Positions 46,200 through 58,749 of a stretch of 64,000 nt of DNA are shown here, piece by piece (positions within the stretch are counted from its first letter, which is position 1; each line of letters starts with the position of its first letter). The notes under the pieces are model-generated. The model ran no database searches and was not told the DNA's origin. It saw only the letters and a list, made by a program, of their open reading frames with translations. The stretch is from Gavia stellata (Eukaryota; Chordata; Aves; Gaviiformes; Gaviidae): assembly GCF_030936135.1 (NCBI RefSeq), contig NC_082611.1:10059001-10123000 (forward strand), read 5' to 3'. A program made the position numbers and the translations under genes.

Positions 46200-49100
46200 A
46201 CATTGCCTTTTTGGTTCTCAAATCTACAGCTTTGCATTGTATTCTGCAGCAGTAATCCAACAAAGCCCGTGCTCACCTCTGCAGACAGCGCAGCAGGTCT
46301 GGTTGGGAACTGGGGCTACATGAGACTTGTGGGTATTGGCACTGCCTGCCAGGTTGCTGTTTTCTACCAGGTCCGTTATCTGTGTGCTGCTAGCAGTCAT
46401 GGAAATGGGAAAGTTCTCCCTATGACCTCCATTTCACAACAATTTGCTTTGCAACTTAATTGGTGTTTGTCAACATTAGCAAATTTCCAGCCAGAAAATT
46501 TCCTCAGGCTTGGCTAGGTTTAGCAAAGTGGGGAAACAGGAACCGCTCTCACTCCTTCTCTTGGGCTTTTGCTGTCTCTCAAGGGACATGTGGGGATGGG
46601 AATGTGGAGGGGAAGCTGGGTCTGATACCCGCCATGAAGGCATTAGGGTACCACCGAGATGGCTTGTTTTAGGCGTATGAGCTTTTATAGGCAGTTGCAG
46701 AGAGGAGCTGCTGAATGTGGTTCAAAGCAACCATCTGCTGTGGGCAGGCTGTGCTGCTGTCCAGAAGAGCCATCTCTGTTTATGATGAATATTTTCCTTT
46801 ACTATCCGCTTACCACAAGAATTGGATAACCCCTTGAAAACTCTCAGAAAGTGGGTAAGGTTGCCAGGAGTTAATGTTTAATTAAAGGTTAAATTAATGT
46901 GTCTGCCCCCTGTGCAGTGTAACCCACATGAGCAAAATCTAGGAGGAGTGGAGAAGGCCAGATATCGCCTGCAAGACCAAGTTTGCACATCAGAATAGTA
47001 AATGTCTGACAGTAATGAAACAGTGCTGGAATGAATAACAGGTCTGTTCTTCCCACCTGTTCTAAGTCTCTACCGTCTGCAGTGTCTGAGTTTCACTAAA
47101 GCTGCTGGGATTTCAATGCAGTTGCTTGGGCATGCGCTTAGTTTCTAATTTCTCAGATTTAGGAGGGACTAAAATGTGTGTTAAATGCTTTGGTGAGTGG
47201 AGATCTTTTGCCAGAAAAAAAACAGTACAGAAATCTGAACCAGAAGGCAGGGTATCCTTTTTTTTTTTTTTAACAGATTTTATGTTTTTCTGTTTAAATG
47301 CAAATATTTCTCCTTGTCACCCTGTTTGAGGATAAATAAGGTGATTGCTCCTTGTGGCTGTGCTGATTTCCTCATTTCAATTTGCTGCTATAATGGTAGT
47401 CAAATTAAAAAAAATAATTAAAAAAAAATTAAAAAAATGGCAGACGGTTGGGCGGAGATGGGATGTTAAATGTTGTGGAGAGCATGGAAACCCTGTGTCA
47501 GCCCAGAGCTTGTAAAGGGAAAACCATCACTTGGCAGAGACAGCTTAATAGGCTTGTAAAATCTGGCACCATCAAAACCACGATTTGGGTTTTATCAAAG
47601 CATGGCAGGGGAGCCTTGAGAAATGACAGCTGTATTATCTGTCTTCAGATCATTCTGAGAGCAACATCAGGAGCGGGCTGGAAACAGTTCAGAAAATAAT
47701 TTCTTATTGAGGGTTTGCTGGGGGAAGAAATGTATAGGGAAAATTGAAATGAAAGAATTAATAACAGTATCAATAACCTTCCTACAGCAGCTATCAGGCG
47801 TGACATGAAAATGACTTGAAAGTTGTCATCTACTGTGTATTTTATTCCCATCAGGAAGGTTTGAGGGATGAGAGGAGAATCCAAACAAGGCAATTAGAAG
47901 ACTGGAGTGTGTTGGGGAAAGGAGGAACGGCTGGCGTGTAGAACCTTTCAATGCAATTTTCCCTGCCAGACACAAGGGCTGGGCCAAATTCTGATATAGT
48001 GGAGCAAATATTGGAGTGAGCAGATTTATGGAGTGACACCAGCGAGTGCAGTCTCAGCTGGTGTGCACAAGGGCGGTCTGTGCAAGACGCTGATGGCTGC
48101 AGCAAAACACACAATGCAGCTCTTCCTAGAAGTGTATCCTAGAGGTGGAAGACTCTAGCTAGTGTTTCTCACTCACCACCAAAATCTGTGAGTCTTTGAG
48201 TATGATTCAAATTCACTGAAGTCATCGCCAAGATTTCCAGTACTTTTTCTGGGCTGTGGACCAATGCTGCTTAGTCCAGTCCAGTTAGTGTGGGTGTAGG
48301 GGATGGTAAAAAGTCCTACTTTTTTTCTATCAGTGTATGTTGACTCTGAGCCATTTGTACTCGTTTCTTTTTCTCCAGGATGACTTGAATCACAGCCAGC
48401 AGTTCACTGTACTTGTCTTAGGCTTTGGGACCCTGGGCCCAAACTGGAACTATCCATAGCTACTGGAAAAGAGAGCCCAGCACGTAGGTTAAACCACTTA
48501 TAAATGATGGCATGGCTGAGGCAGCCAAGCTCTATTTCTGAAAGTGACTTAGTCACCTAAGAAATGAAACCGCACTGCAAATGTTCCCCTTCCTGAGGTC
48601 CAAATGCTTTTCAGACATTACCTAAGCCATCAGGCTGTGATGGGACAGACTACTGTGATCCCATTTGCCAGTTTCAGGTCATTAATGTGCAGAGGAGAAG
48701 GGACTTGATTTTTCAGACTTTCCCAGAGACAGCAAGTTTCTACTGCAGTTTATGTTCAAACTTAGCCTGCAAATCATCCAGAATTGACATTGGTTTTTGA
48801 CCTATATTTAGCTATGTTTTTTGCCACATAGCTGGCCAAACTTGCAGTTTTCCAAGGGAAAAGGGAAGAAGTGAAGCTTGCAGTCTCCATTTTCTGAATT
48901 GTATGTCTGAGAGCTTCAAGATACTGATCAGAGAAGCTAGTGAAGAAGAGAAACCACTTGCATGAATGCATGGTGAATGCTGAGGCACCGGCTCAGTTGC
49001 ACAGGGCTAAGAATACAGTAGTGTTTATATACAGAGGAGAAAAAAGGTATGAGATGAACAAGCTAGTCATTTTAGGAAGCTGGTCACTACTTTCTCTTTT

Positions 49101-52100
49101 GCTCTCAGAGCAGTCTCTCCGAAATTAATCGGTTACTCCTTCGTAATGGAGATAGATATAAATAAAGCGGTTTATGCTTTCGGATGGAGCACAGGCACTG
49201 AGCGGAAGAGCGGGTACTGCCTCTGCTGCAGGAGACAGGCTGAGCTTTGCCAAGCAGCTGGAAGTCGCTGGGGAAGCAGTTTGACAGCTGGAGTGAGGTT
49301 GGCCGCCTATCTGGAGCTCGGTCGCATGCTGCACTAGTGACAGGACCGTATGCTGTTCAGTCCCAAGCCTTGGTCCACATCAGGAAGCCTCTGATGTGCT
49401 GGTGCTCGGAGCTGTGATGTGCACAGACCACTGTCCCTGAAGCCAAAGGATATTTGTGCTGCTGGGGAGCTGGGGTCGCTTGTAGGGTGGGAACGTGCTG
49501 TTCTAAAGCAGAACAGGGCTTTCTCCATGTCTGTTCCTGTTCCTGTAAGCTTGGCACAGAAGGAGAAAATGCCTTTTCAAGGGAAAGAAGTCAGTGTATT
49601 CAGTGGTCACAGTGTTTGGTGGGTTTATTTGCCAAAATAACCTATGTGCACCCAAAGTATGAAAAGACCTCCATGGCACTGAGTCTGTGATTCTAGGTCC
49701 TTTCCCCCTTTGAACATTTGCTTTTCTTCTGCAATATGTATTTAGCTGGGAGTTATTCAAAGGTAGCTTCAAAAAATCAAAGTCAGATCCAGTCTTTATA
49801 GCATTCTTGCTTCTGCCATTCAGTTTATGTGTATATTAATGAGGTGCATTTTATATAGCCTGACATTCATGTCTTCTGTTTACCCTAACGAGATTCTTCT
49901 GTTATCCGTCTTGTTTTAATAAGCAACAGAGTCTCCAAGATCATGTTCTACAAAGATATTTTTCCACTTTAGGATTAGCAGGAGCAAAACTAGGAATGAT
50001 AATTTTAACAGGCATGAAACATCAGGATCTTGCGTCTGATGCCTTCAAAGCAGTGCATTCTCCTCTGCTTCGCCTACTCTGTATTATCACAGGTTTCAGG
50101 CTAACACATACATTTCTTGCCCTTTTATCTCTCTAATTGTTTTCACAAGTTCATTAATGGTTTTGCAAAAGCTGTAGTGAAACTAAATGACATGCTCATA
50201 AACCTTTAAAGAATATACCTGGCCGGTGATGGGAAAAGTCTCATTAGTCTTTTCAAATCGCTCCCAGCAGGTTTTTCTGCAGATTCAAACTTGTTAGGTG
50301 CATAAATATGCTTCTCTAATTCAATCGGCTGTGTTGACTGTGTGACAACTGAAGTTTGCTCTGCTTTTAAGTAGCCACTAAAATCACCTTTCTAAAGCAG
50401 ACCTTCTGAGAGCCAGAACTGGGCTGAATTCTTGCAATCTGTGACACCTCTTGGGCTACTGATGTCATCTTTGTTTCCAAGAAAATCCTGTGGTAGCTCT
50501 TTGGAAAATCACTGGGTTTCTCTCTGAGCTGGGAATATTGAGGTGATGATGATATAGCATCTGCAATATATGTTCAGGCCAAGGCTTAAGACGGTGTGGG
50601 AGTTTTGCTGGGACAAGGACTAAATTCTGTAGGATTAATCACAAATTGATAAGTGAGCTCCTTTGTGGTGTCTACAGATGATATGTTCTGATGCCTGTGC
50701 AGGGCAGAGAGAAGAGCTGGGTACAAATGAAGGCAGCTGCAGCATCTGTAGGAAAATGTGCAGCATGTCCCATGGGAGATGGTCCAAACTACAGCTAGCC
50801 ATGCCAGCGTCGTGCCTAGTCCCAGCAAGGAGGTTAAAGAAATCGGTCTTTCTCAGTGGTGTTCTTCAACAGTGCTTTGGGCATGACGGAGTGGTGGGAG
50901 GGAGAGCCTGACATAAGAGTGTTTCAGCGCAGCAGGACATGGGGGCAAGTGTGGAGGGCTGGCCTCGGCACCGAAGCAGCCGTGGAGGAGGAGGAGGGCT
51001 GGAGGCTGAGTGGGGCGGGTGTCCAGGTGTGGACAAGCCAAGGGGAACCGAGACCAGAAGGCTCACCACTTCTGCAAAGTGCAGGGGACATCCTGAACTG
51101 CTAGAGCAGCACATTTCCACCCTCCCTCATCTCAAAGCTGTTCTTTCTATGCTGAGATAAAGAATGAAAATGATTTTCCAAGTCTTGAGAGTGCTTTTCT
51201 TTGAGTTCATCTAGATGAGGATATTTCTACCACACAAGCCTTAATTGAAGTATTTGATTTCACTTCTGTATGTAGAGTTAATTTATATGACACAATTAAA
51301 ATACGTTTTATTTATACAATAGAAACTTAGAATTGGAGTAGGTGATTAAAACAGCTGAACGGCCTCTTCTGAAATTTTAACTTTGCTAAAAGCATAATGA
51401 TCCTTTGACATGATATTCTAGCTGAGCAGTAAGTTAAAGTAAGTTAAATATAAGGATGAATTTTAGATAAATACTTTACCATGCAAGCTCTATTTTGTGC
51501 CTGACATGAGAGATCTTGAAAGAATTTTGATTGGACTGGACTATACTAATATACCTTTGGGGCCTTATTGCTCAAAGTTGCCTGAATGAAGTTGAACTGT
51601 CTGGTAGTGTTACTTCAAAGCGGTGAAAAAACCCTTCTGGCTGTGTCCATTGTGTGTTACTTTGTCACCTCTCTGTGTAAAGCTACTCAGCACCAAACTG
51701 GCATTCTCACATTAGAAAGTGAGTAGTCCTCAGTGACACAGAGAAAAACAAACCTCTCTCCCCAAGGAAGCAAAATAAGCACATCCAAACTCAAAACTAG
51801 AAACCAAACTGCATTCAGTCCAGTTTGCATCACTACCAGTGGCCGACCACTGGCTCTGCGGAGTACTTAGCATATAGCAGAGACCTGAGACATCCCTTTT
51901 ATGTAGCAGTGAGCACAACTGTTATGTACTTGTCTTGTACAGGCTTCTCTTGGAAAGGGGATTCAGCTGTAACTCTGTTTTTAAGGCCTCATTTTGGCTG
52001 AGACTTTGCTGAAGTTGTAAATGGCTATTTTTGGTTGTTATAACTGACAGCTGTCGTAACCTGCACTTTCGCACAGCGCTGCATGGATCACAGTAAAGTG

Positions 52101-53170
52101 CAACCGTCAGCCCTGGCTAGCCCAGAAAACAAGACGCGCATCTGCTGACATTTAACCTCAACTCTACTGAAAAGAGCAAAGCTCTTCCCGGGGTTAATTG
52201 CTCAGCTGAAATGTCTTGGGCCAGATGCTGCGTGTGTAAGGCTCTCCTGACCGTGGCAAGCGCTTGCTGAGCGCGGCCGGGGCCGTGGATGGCCTGCCCA
52301 CCTAACCGCAGTCTCCACACCTTCTGCAGGGTGGCAGGAGCAGAAGCTGGGCAGGCTGCGCTCTGAACCCAGCTGGGGACCCTCCTGCTCCCCAGGGCCC
52401 ACCGCTGCGACCTACGCCGTCCGTGCTGCTCTGCGCTGCTGCCCTGAGAGGGACAGATAGCTGTGGCTGGGCTCAGGCTTGCACAGCCCCGTGTTAGTTT
52501 TACTGGCTGGATGGTCTCTGACTGCTTTACAGTTTCTCTGGGATCAGGGATTGAGAGCTCAACATTTTGCAGAAAGGGAGGTCACAGGGAAATGCTGGTT
52601 TCTGCAAGTCTCCCAAACTGGATTTTTTTGGGGACCATCTGAAACTGCAGAAACAGGATTCTAAGTTTCCATTTTAAAATATGTTTGGCAAATCTGCTTG
52701 ATTCTGCAATAAGGCATTCAGGATAACAGATGAAGCTCCTCAAAGCTTGTTGTTGTTGCTGGCTGTTTGTTTGTTTGTGAAAATGTCCAAATCTTGACCT
52801 GACTTTTTGGGATTAAGTGGGGAAGGGCAAATCTCTCCCCCACCCCGCCCCCAGGACACAAAGTTTTCCACACAAATCTTTCGAGCCCTCATTATGTGAA
52901 AGTCACAATTTCCAGTCACTCATCACTTTGGCTATTTTAGCAACTTTTTTAGTGCCTGGCTTCAATTTATTGTTCTCAGTTTCTATATGAGAGCAAATTT
53001 TTCCTTTCTGATAGCGTAGTTGTGCTGCTGCATTAGGGTGTGCAAAGTGTTCTGAAATCTTTGCATAGGAGGTAAAGTTCAGTGGAAAGTCCTTCTGTTA
53101 CACATGAGAAAATAATTTGCAATTAATTAAGTTATTGGATGAATTCCTTCTTTGTTCTGTCTGAAAATGG
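46200..53170. other. Gene-free interval, part 3
   Basis: Only scattered short frames are seen. A T-run lies at 47258-47271. The stretch 50090-50360 is AT-rich and looks like a conserved non-coding element by composition. No exon series or transposon body could be supported. Confidence 0.5.
47403..47438 (+). repeat. A-rich simple repeat (AATTAAAA-like)
   Basis: Runs of seven to nine A bases are interrupted by TT or TAATT over 36 bases. It could be a decayed poly(A) tail, but no retroposed body was recognised upstream. Confidence 0.75.
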
Positions 53171-53179
53171 CCTGTGCAC

Positions 53180-53350
53180 AGATTGCTAAATTCTCAAACA
53201 ATTCATTACAACAAATTGTTTGTGAGTTTCTTGCCTAAATAATTCCTGGTCTGACCAGAACAAACAGTTCACAATGCGCGAGTGGAATTCATAATTTCTT
53301 AGTTTCTTGAGTGGCTGATGTATGGACAGAGGTTCCCCATTCAACGTGAA
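53180..53350 (-). other. Exon-like segment, minus strand (possible GAIN-domain piece)
   Basis: On the minus strand a good acceptor (TGTGCTACCTGCAG) precedes an open frame reading FTLNGEPLSIHQPLKKLRNY, then EFHSRIVNCLFWSDQELF and HKQFVVMNCLRI before a stop. The pattern SRI..x(3)LFW....LF followed by a VV strand resembles the GAIN-domain stretch SRV.F.FF....LF....YVV of adhesion GPCRs. No convincing donor is present (GTAATG at about 53206 is weak) and no seven-transmembrane exons were found at lower coordinates. It may be a decayed exon or a coincidence. Confidence 0.2.
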
Positions 53351-55501
53351 CTGCAGGTAGCACAAGACATGACTCAAAACTTGCTTTTGATCTGTGCTTC
53401 AATACTGAGATGTTGGGTTGTGAGCTGAGTTTTCATTATCTTGAGGGACTGAGCCCAAAAAGTAGGGGGTGGGTGGGTTAAACCTTGATTTCAGGTGGAT
53501 ATTTGCGAAGGGGAGGTGGCTGGCTGTGACAAGGGATTGTGTACTGGGATTTTAGGAGGGTGGGATTAGCCCCTGTAAATAGATAATTTTAAAACTCTCA
53601 AATATTACAAGTGGGAGGGAAAAAAAAATGCAGTCAGTTCTTTGGTGGAGGAGGGAGAGAAGAGCAAATGAAAAGTGCTGTGTGGCTGGGATCTGAGGTA
53701 TGAGGCAGACCAAAGATGAGGAGCTGGACATGAGGACGGGAAGCCAGGACAGACTGGCCACGTAGCTTGTGTCTGATAGTGCTGGTAGAGGTTGTGTGGC
53801 AGAGCACTTGATTGCCAAATCATCACCCAGCCTGTCCAGCTAGTAAATATTACAGGAGCTGAAAAAATGAATGAGAGCATAATGGAAAATGTCACTGACT
53901 GTGCCAGCAACTGGAAAGGGCTGGACTCAGTGGTGTGACACTGGCAGCCCTTTCCGTCACTGCTGCAGCCACAACTCCTCCGTGCACCTTGCAGGCAGCT
54001 GTCAGATATCTCCATCTGCATTCCTCTGCTCTTGGTGTTTGGAAACAACGCAGGATGCAAAAAAAAGAGACACCAGTTTTTGCTTTATTGCATTCTGTTG
54101 CTTTCTGCCTGTGGTGGTTTTGTTGCCTGACTTGGTATAAAAGCTGGCTGGAGCATTTTCTCCACTGTACTCTAAATCTCATTTTTACACAATTCTTCCT
54201 CTTGTTACAGAGAGTTCCATGTGGCCCCGCTGAAGTATGTCTGTGCTGGCTCAAAATCGGCCGTTAACACAAAAGTGAGCACTGGCTAATGAAGATGGAA
54301 GTGTTGGCGTTCAGACTATTGTTGATTTGCGAGTCTCTGGTCTCAGTATCTTTGCCCCCCGTTAAAACCAACTAGGTAGCATATGCCACAATGTTCAGTT
54401 TGTCAAAATGTTGGCTGTCCTTCTAGATTAGTGCAGCTCCCAGACCAACTGCACTGGCATCAACAATTAGTTCATTCTGCCTCTCTTAATTAAAATAAGC
54501 TAAGAGTATCGCATGTTATCATGGCTTTTAAAAGCGTACGAACATACTTATGTCTATCAGTCTGTTCCCATGGCTGATCTTTGTTGACTGATTTGTGTTG
54601 TGTCGCTGTAATGATTGCTAAATCTGGAGTGAAACAGGAACAACAATTAGTGAAACCCAAAAGATTTCTTGCTTCTCAGCTGTCTTTGGCTCAGTGGCAG
54701 CTTATATCTCTACCATCTCTCCTGTGAAGCACTAAAATTAAAGGGTTGTCCCTTGCTGCCTGGGTGGTGGAGTGAAACCTGTTGAAGCGGGAGTCAGTAG
54801 ATGGCACTGTTAGACCCTGCTGGGGAGGTTACGGGGCAGGGGACAGTGCAGGTACAGCTCTGAAAGGTGTTTTGGTGTTTGGACTTGGCTTCTCTTCTGA
54901 GCAAATTTGTTGTAAGTGGCAGGTGGACCTTTTGTCCCCTTAATCTCTCCTGCCAGGGTCCAGTGGTCAGGTTGGGGTAATGTGTCACTAGTGTTTTGAC
55001 AGGGGTTCCTGCTGGAAGCGTCCAACCTCTGAAGGTGTTTTGCCACCTCTGCTCAGGCACCAAGTCAGACAAGGCAGTAGGCGTTAGCTCCACAGACATC
55101 TTCCTCCATGCAAGGCAACTGATGAAAATGCCCAGCTGGGCTTCACGAGCAAAGGAGGTGATGTTTCAGTTTTGATTTCTGTGAAGGTCACCGGGGCATT
55201 TTTAAGGGGCAGGGAGAGTCACGGCTGCTGGGGGAACTGGCACGGAGGCAGCGTGCTGTGGAGATCAGCACCATGCTTTTCTGCGTGAGCCAGGCTTGTT
55301 CTGTGTGGCCGTAGCTCTCTAATATGTCAAAATTGCAATATGGCCTTACAAAGAATAGCCAGTTCTGCACTGCTGATGAGATAGCCTCATTTCCTAAGGG
55401 GTGATTCCTAGAAAACTAACTAGCGTTGCTGTAAAATGAGGATTTGTGGTTTAATAGTTATCATGGGAGCAGCTCCAGGAATCCCTCTGCTGCACAGTCA
55501 C

Positions 55502-55698
55502 CATTCTGCACAGGCTTCTGTTCTTCGAGCAATGCCTTTCTTCCAGCTTCTGGAGCAGACACCGAGCTTGACATCATGTTCATCTGTCTGTGCACCATAA
55601 TATTGTCAGCGACATTCAGTACTTTGGGGATGTTTGACTGCTGACTTTCAATGACATTTGGAGCAATCTCCATGGCCAGTGTGAGATACTCCTCTGTG
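55502..55698 (-). other. Exon-like segment, minus strand
   Basis: A TTTATATTCTTTAG acceptor precedes 197 open bases ending at a possible ATG/GTGACT donor. Translation reads TEEYLTLAMEIAPNVIESQQ, then SNIPKVLNVADNIM and SAPEAGRKALLEEQKPVQNG, with amphipathic helix-like character. It starts in phase 2, matching the end phase of the segment at 58656-58745. The family is unrecognised; a GAIN-like helical region is only a guess. Confidence 0.25.
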
Positions 55699-57440
55699 CT
55701 AAAGAATATAAAAGAGACTGTTGCATTTAATATATTGGAGTACATGAGACACAGCAGCAGTTCATGTGATTTATTGGGAAGACAAGAATGTGCCCTAGCA
55801 TGTTCTGAAAATATAAGTACAAACAAATCATGCTACATCCCGCTGTATATTTCCTTTACTGCTGAAGTGTTTAAATTAATAAATGCAGCAATAATGGATT
55901 AAATCAAATAATAGGTTCTATCACAAGCTACTTGGTCATTAAGATGGGGGCACACTTGGCTGCCTGACAAGGATATAGGACTTCAGATGATGGTGACATG
56001 GGACAAAACAACATGTCATTTAGGGTATGGCCTAATGCCCTTGAGTCTGCAGGAGGTGTTTAGTTCTGGGGAGACTGGAGAAAGGGGCGGGCAGTCTCTC
56101 TGAACCACTTCTGCATCTTATAGGAAAGACTAACGTGCATCTGTCACTGGCTACCACCCCTTGACCTCACTTTTTTAACATGTATCAAGCACAAGACAGG
56201 TGATTCCTACGTTGTAGTGTCTGAGTGCTTCTCATATTAGATTCTTATTCACTTTTGCTCTCTTTATATCTGGAGCGTGGGAACAGGGAGAATTGCTCTC
56301 AGTTTCTTTGGACAGGTTCCCAAAAAGGAAGAAACAAATAAGTAAATACATACATTTTTAAAAACAGTATTTACTTGTGATGAGGCTGACAGAAGAGAGA
56401 AGCTGGCTGATGGGAGGCAGCGTGGCGTGTCTGTTATCACATCTTGTACAAAGTTTTATGTAGCCAGCTGGCAAATACCAGTGACTCTCTTGAGTTCGTA
56501 GCTCACCCTGTTTGTGTTGACATTTCTGGCAAGGAAAGGTCAAGAGTTATCCCAGCTGCAATAACCTGTGAGGTCTCACTCTGCATTTCTCTTAATTTGT
56601 CTGAAATTAAAATCTCACTCAGCAGGAGCAATTCACATGCCAGCATTTCCCATCGTTACTAGTGGCTGGGGGACCTGCAGTAGGAGGATGCTGTGGGAGA
56701 TGGCACCTGTAGTGATCCAGTCCCAGCTCCATAACTGCACACGGGTAGCCTCACAGCTTACACCTTCCTTTCCTCCCTCTTAAAACCTGACTTTGTTTTA
56801 ACCTGGCTCCCTCCAAACACAGCACATAGCTGGTGTGAGGTGCTGCAGCCCCCAAATCAGCGGCAGGCTGAGCCCTGCCGTGTTGCTGGAGAGGCAGGTG
56901 TGGGGATGCTCAAGGAGCTCCTGAAGAAAAGCCTTCAAATGAGTATCTTGACCATGTGTCCTTGTACAGGGACTTGCTGTTTTAGCAGGGAGGGCTCTGT
57001 GCTCCCATGGCTAAGTCACCCTTCTCATACCGTTCACAGCATGCCATGGTTATGCTGTTTGCAATTTGGAGTCAGTTGGGATTGTTTTTTATTACTTGTT
57101 TGATATTTGCTGCTAGATAACATAGAGAAGCTTTACCTGAATTCCTGCCCAAGCACGTGAGATGTTGCTGATTGGCAAAGGCTGTGTAAGAACACCCTTA
57201 ACTCTAAAGAAGAAGCTGATGCTGACAGTGGGTTTCCTTTGAACTATCAGAGCCCATTTTGGCTTCAGATGCCTTTGCATAGAGCCCTTGACTTTATCAT
57301 TAATATTGAAGTCTTTGGGCCTGATTCTCTTCTCCTGCTAGACTTACCCTGAGGTGACACTGGAATGATTTTCCTCTTGATTCTTATAGATCAGAGCGAG
57401 ACAAAAATCTGATTTCCAACATGAACCTAGAATATATATC

Positions 57441-57469
57441 AAAACAAACCAACCAACCAAAACAAAACC
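57441..57469 (+). repeat. A/C-rich (CCAA)n simple repeat
   Basis: AAAACAAACCAACCAACC and a further AAAACAAAACC form a 29-base low-complexity tract with three CCAA units. Confidence 0.8.
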
Positions 57470-58218
57470 GGTGCCAAAACTGACAGGCCTTTTGCAATAC
57501 GGTGGAAATATAAGGCACACTTGATAAAAAATTGGTTGGAGTTTTTGGGAAACTTTACTTCCATTGCAATGGTCTTTGGTCGTAGGGTATAATGGCATGG
57601 CATTTTGTCTTAGCACATGAAGCCTTATTAAAAATAGAGAGTGGATGTGGGATATTGGACTGGTATTTTAATTAATGATAAAAGAACCAGTGTTGAGGTC
57701 TGAAGAACATTTTATTTCATTTGAAGTAGATGTCAGAGAAAAATCTGCTATTTTAATAATCTAAATTTTGCTGATCATATTTCTGATTAAATACTTTGTC
57801 CTTTGAATTGCTGCCTTAGTTTAGGTGGAATATGTCAGGTAGTTCTGTCATTATCTGGTGTTCTTTAATAGACTTAACTAGAATCTTATTTATGGATCAA
57901 ATTTATGAGCCAAATAGCAGTAAGAAATCCTTTTTCTTTCTGATAAGATTATGTACGTACCCTGAGAAAAGCAGTGATGACGTGCTCTGCCAGCTCACAT
58001 TCCCCTTTTGCTAGGGTTCTCTGTGGTGTGTGTAGACAGAAAAATAAATACAAGGGAAGGTTTTCTTATGGTATTTTCCTCTTTTTTAGTTATAATACAA
58101 TTTGGTGAACACAGGTTACACCTTTGAAAGGGAGACAAATACAGTGCTGCAAATGACTGCTAAGAGGACATAATAAGTTGTGTGCTCAGAAGAATCCTTT
58201 CTCTACTCCCAAGCCTAG

Positions 58219-58238
58219 ACTTTCTCAGTTGAGAAAGT
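58219..58238. repeat. Perfect 9-bp inverted repeat
   Basis: ACTTTCTCA and TGAGAAAGT are separated by two bases. It is isolated, with no gene beside it. Confidence 0.8.
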
Positions 58239-58655
58239 ATATTTACGTATACATATCAGCCTCATGTCAACCAAAAAAAAGCAGGCCAGCCAGGGACCAG
58301 AAGGGAAGCCAGAGAGAGCAAGGGCATGATTGAGCATTGGCAATCACTGGCAGGCTCCAGGTTGTCACACCGCTGCTTGGTTGAGTTCATCAGTCATTAG
58401 GTGAACTAGATTCTGTGTCCCAGCAAGTTTTTCTTGTAAACTTTCATATCCTAATCATTATCCCCCTTGTTGCTCTAAAGAGAATACTGAGAGCCCCAGC
58501 AGGGATGTCTGATGTCTTCAACTTCCTTTTTAAAATACTTAGTCTCTGCCCAGGTTCCAAAAATCCCTAGCATCTCTTACTGAGAGGTGGCAGCAGCATA
58601 CTTGACCTTTAATTGTCTTCTTCCATTTCCCCCACCCCAAGAAAGGAAAGGGTAC

Positions 58656-58745
58656 CTGTTCTTCCTACAGTGTTGAACATGCTGTGGAGTTTGTGGGACA
58701 GTAAACTTGGTCTCACACACGTGCTCTAGTAAGGCCATGATAGCA
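58656..58745 (-). other. Exon-like segment, minus strand
   Basis: Ninety open bases lie between a TTTTTAAATAG acceptor and an AACAG/GTACCC donor on the minus strand. The translation includes AIMALLEHVCETKFTVPQTP and QHVQHCRKN, with two cysteines. It enters and leaves in phase 2, so it could splice in frame to 55698-55502. No family is recognised. The acceptor lacks a long pyrimidine tract, so chance is possible. Confidence 0.2.
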
Positions 58746-58749
58746 CTAT

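Noticed and set aside
53605-54060. Minus frame with a cysteine cluster (CGCSSDGKGCQCHTT) resembling a GPCR proteolysis site
   Set aside because: The W and HLT-F positions are missing, it lies on the wrong side of the 53.2-kb segment for gene order, and no transmembrane exon follows.
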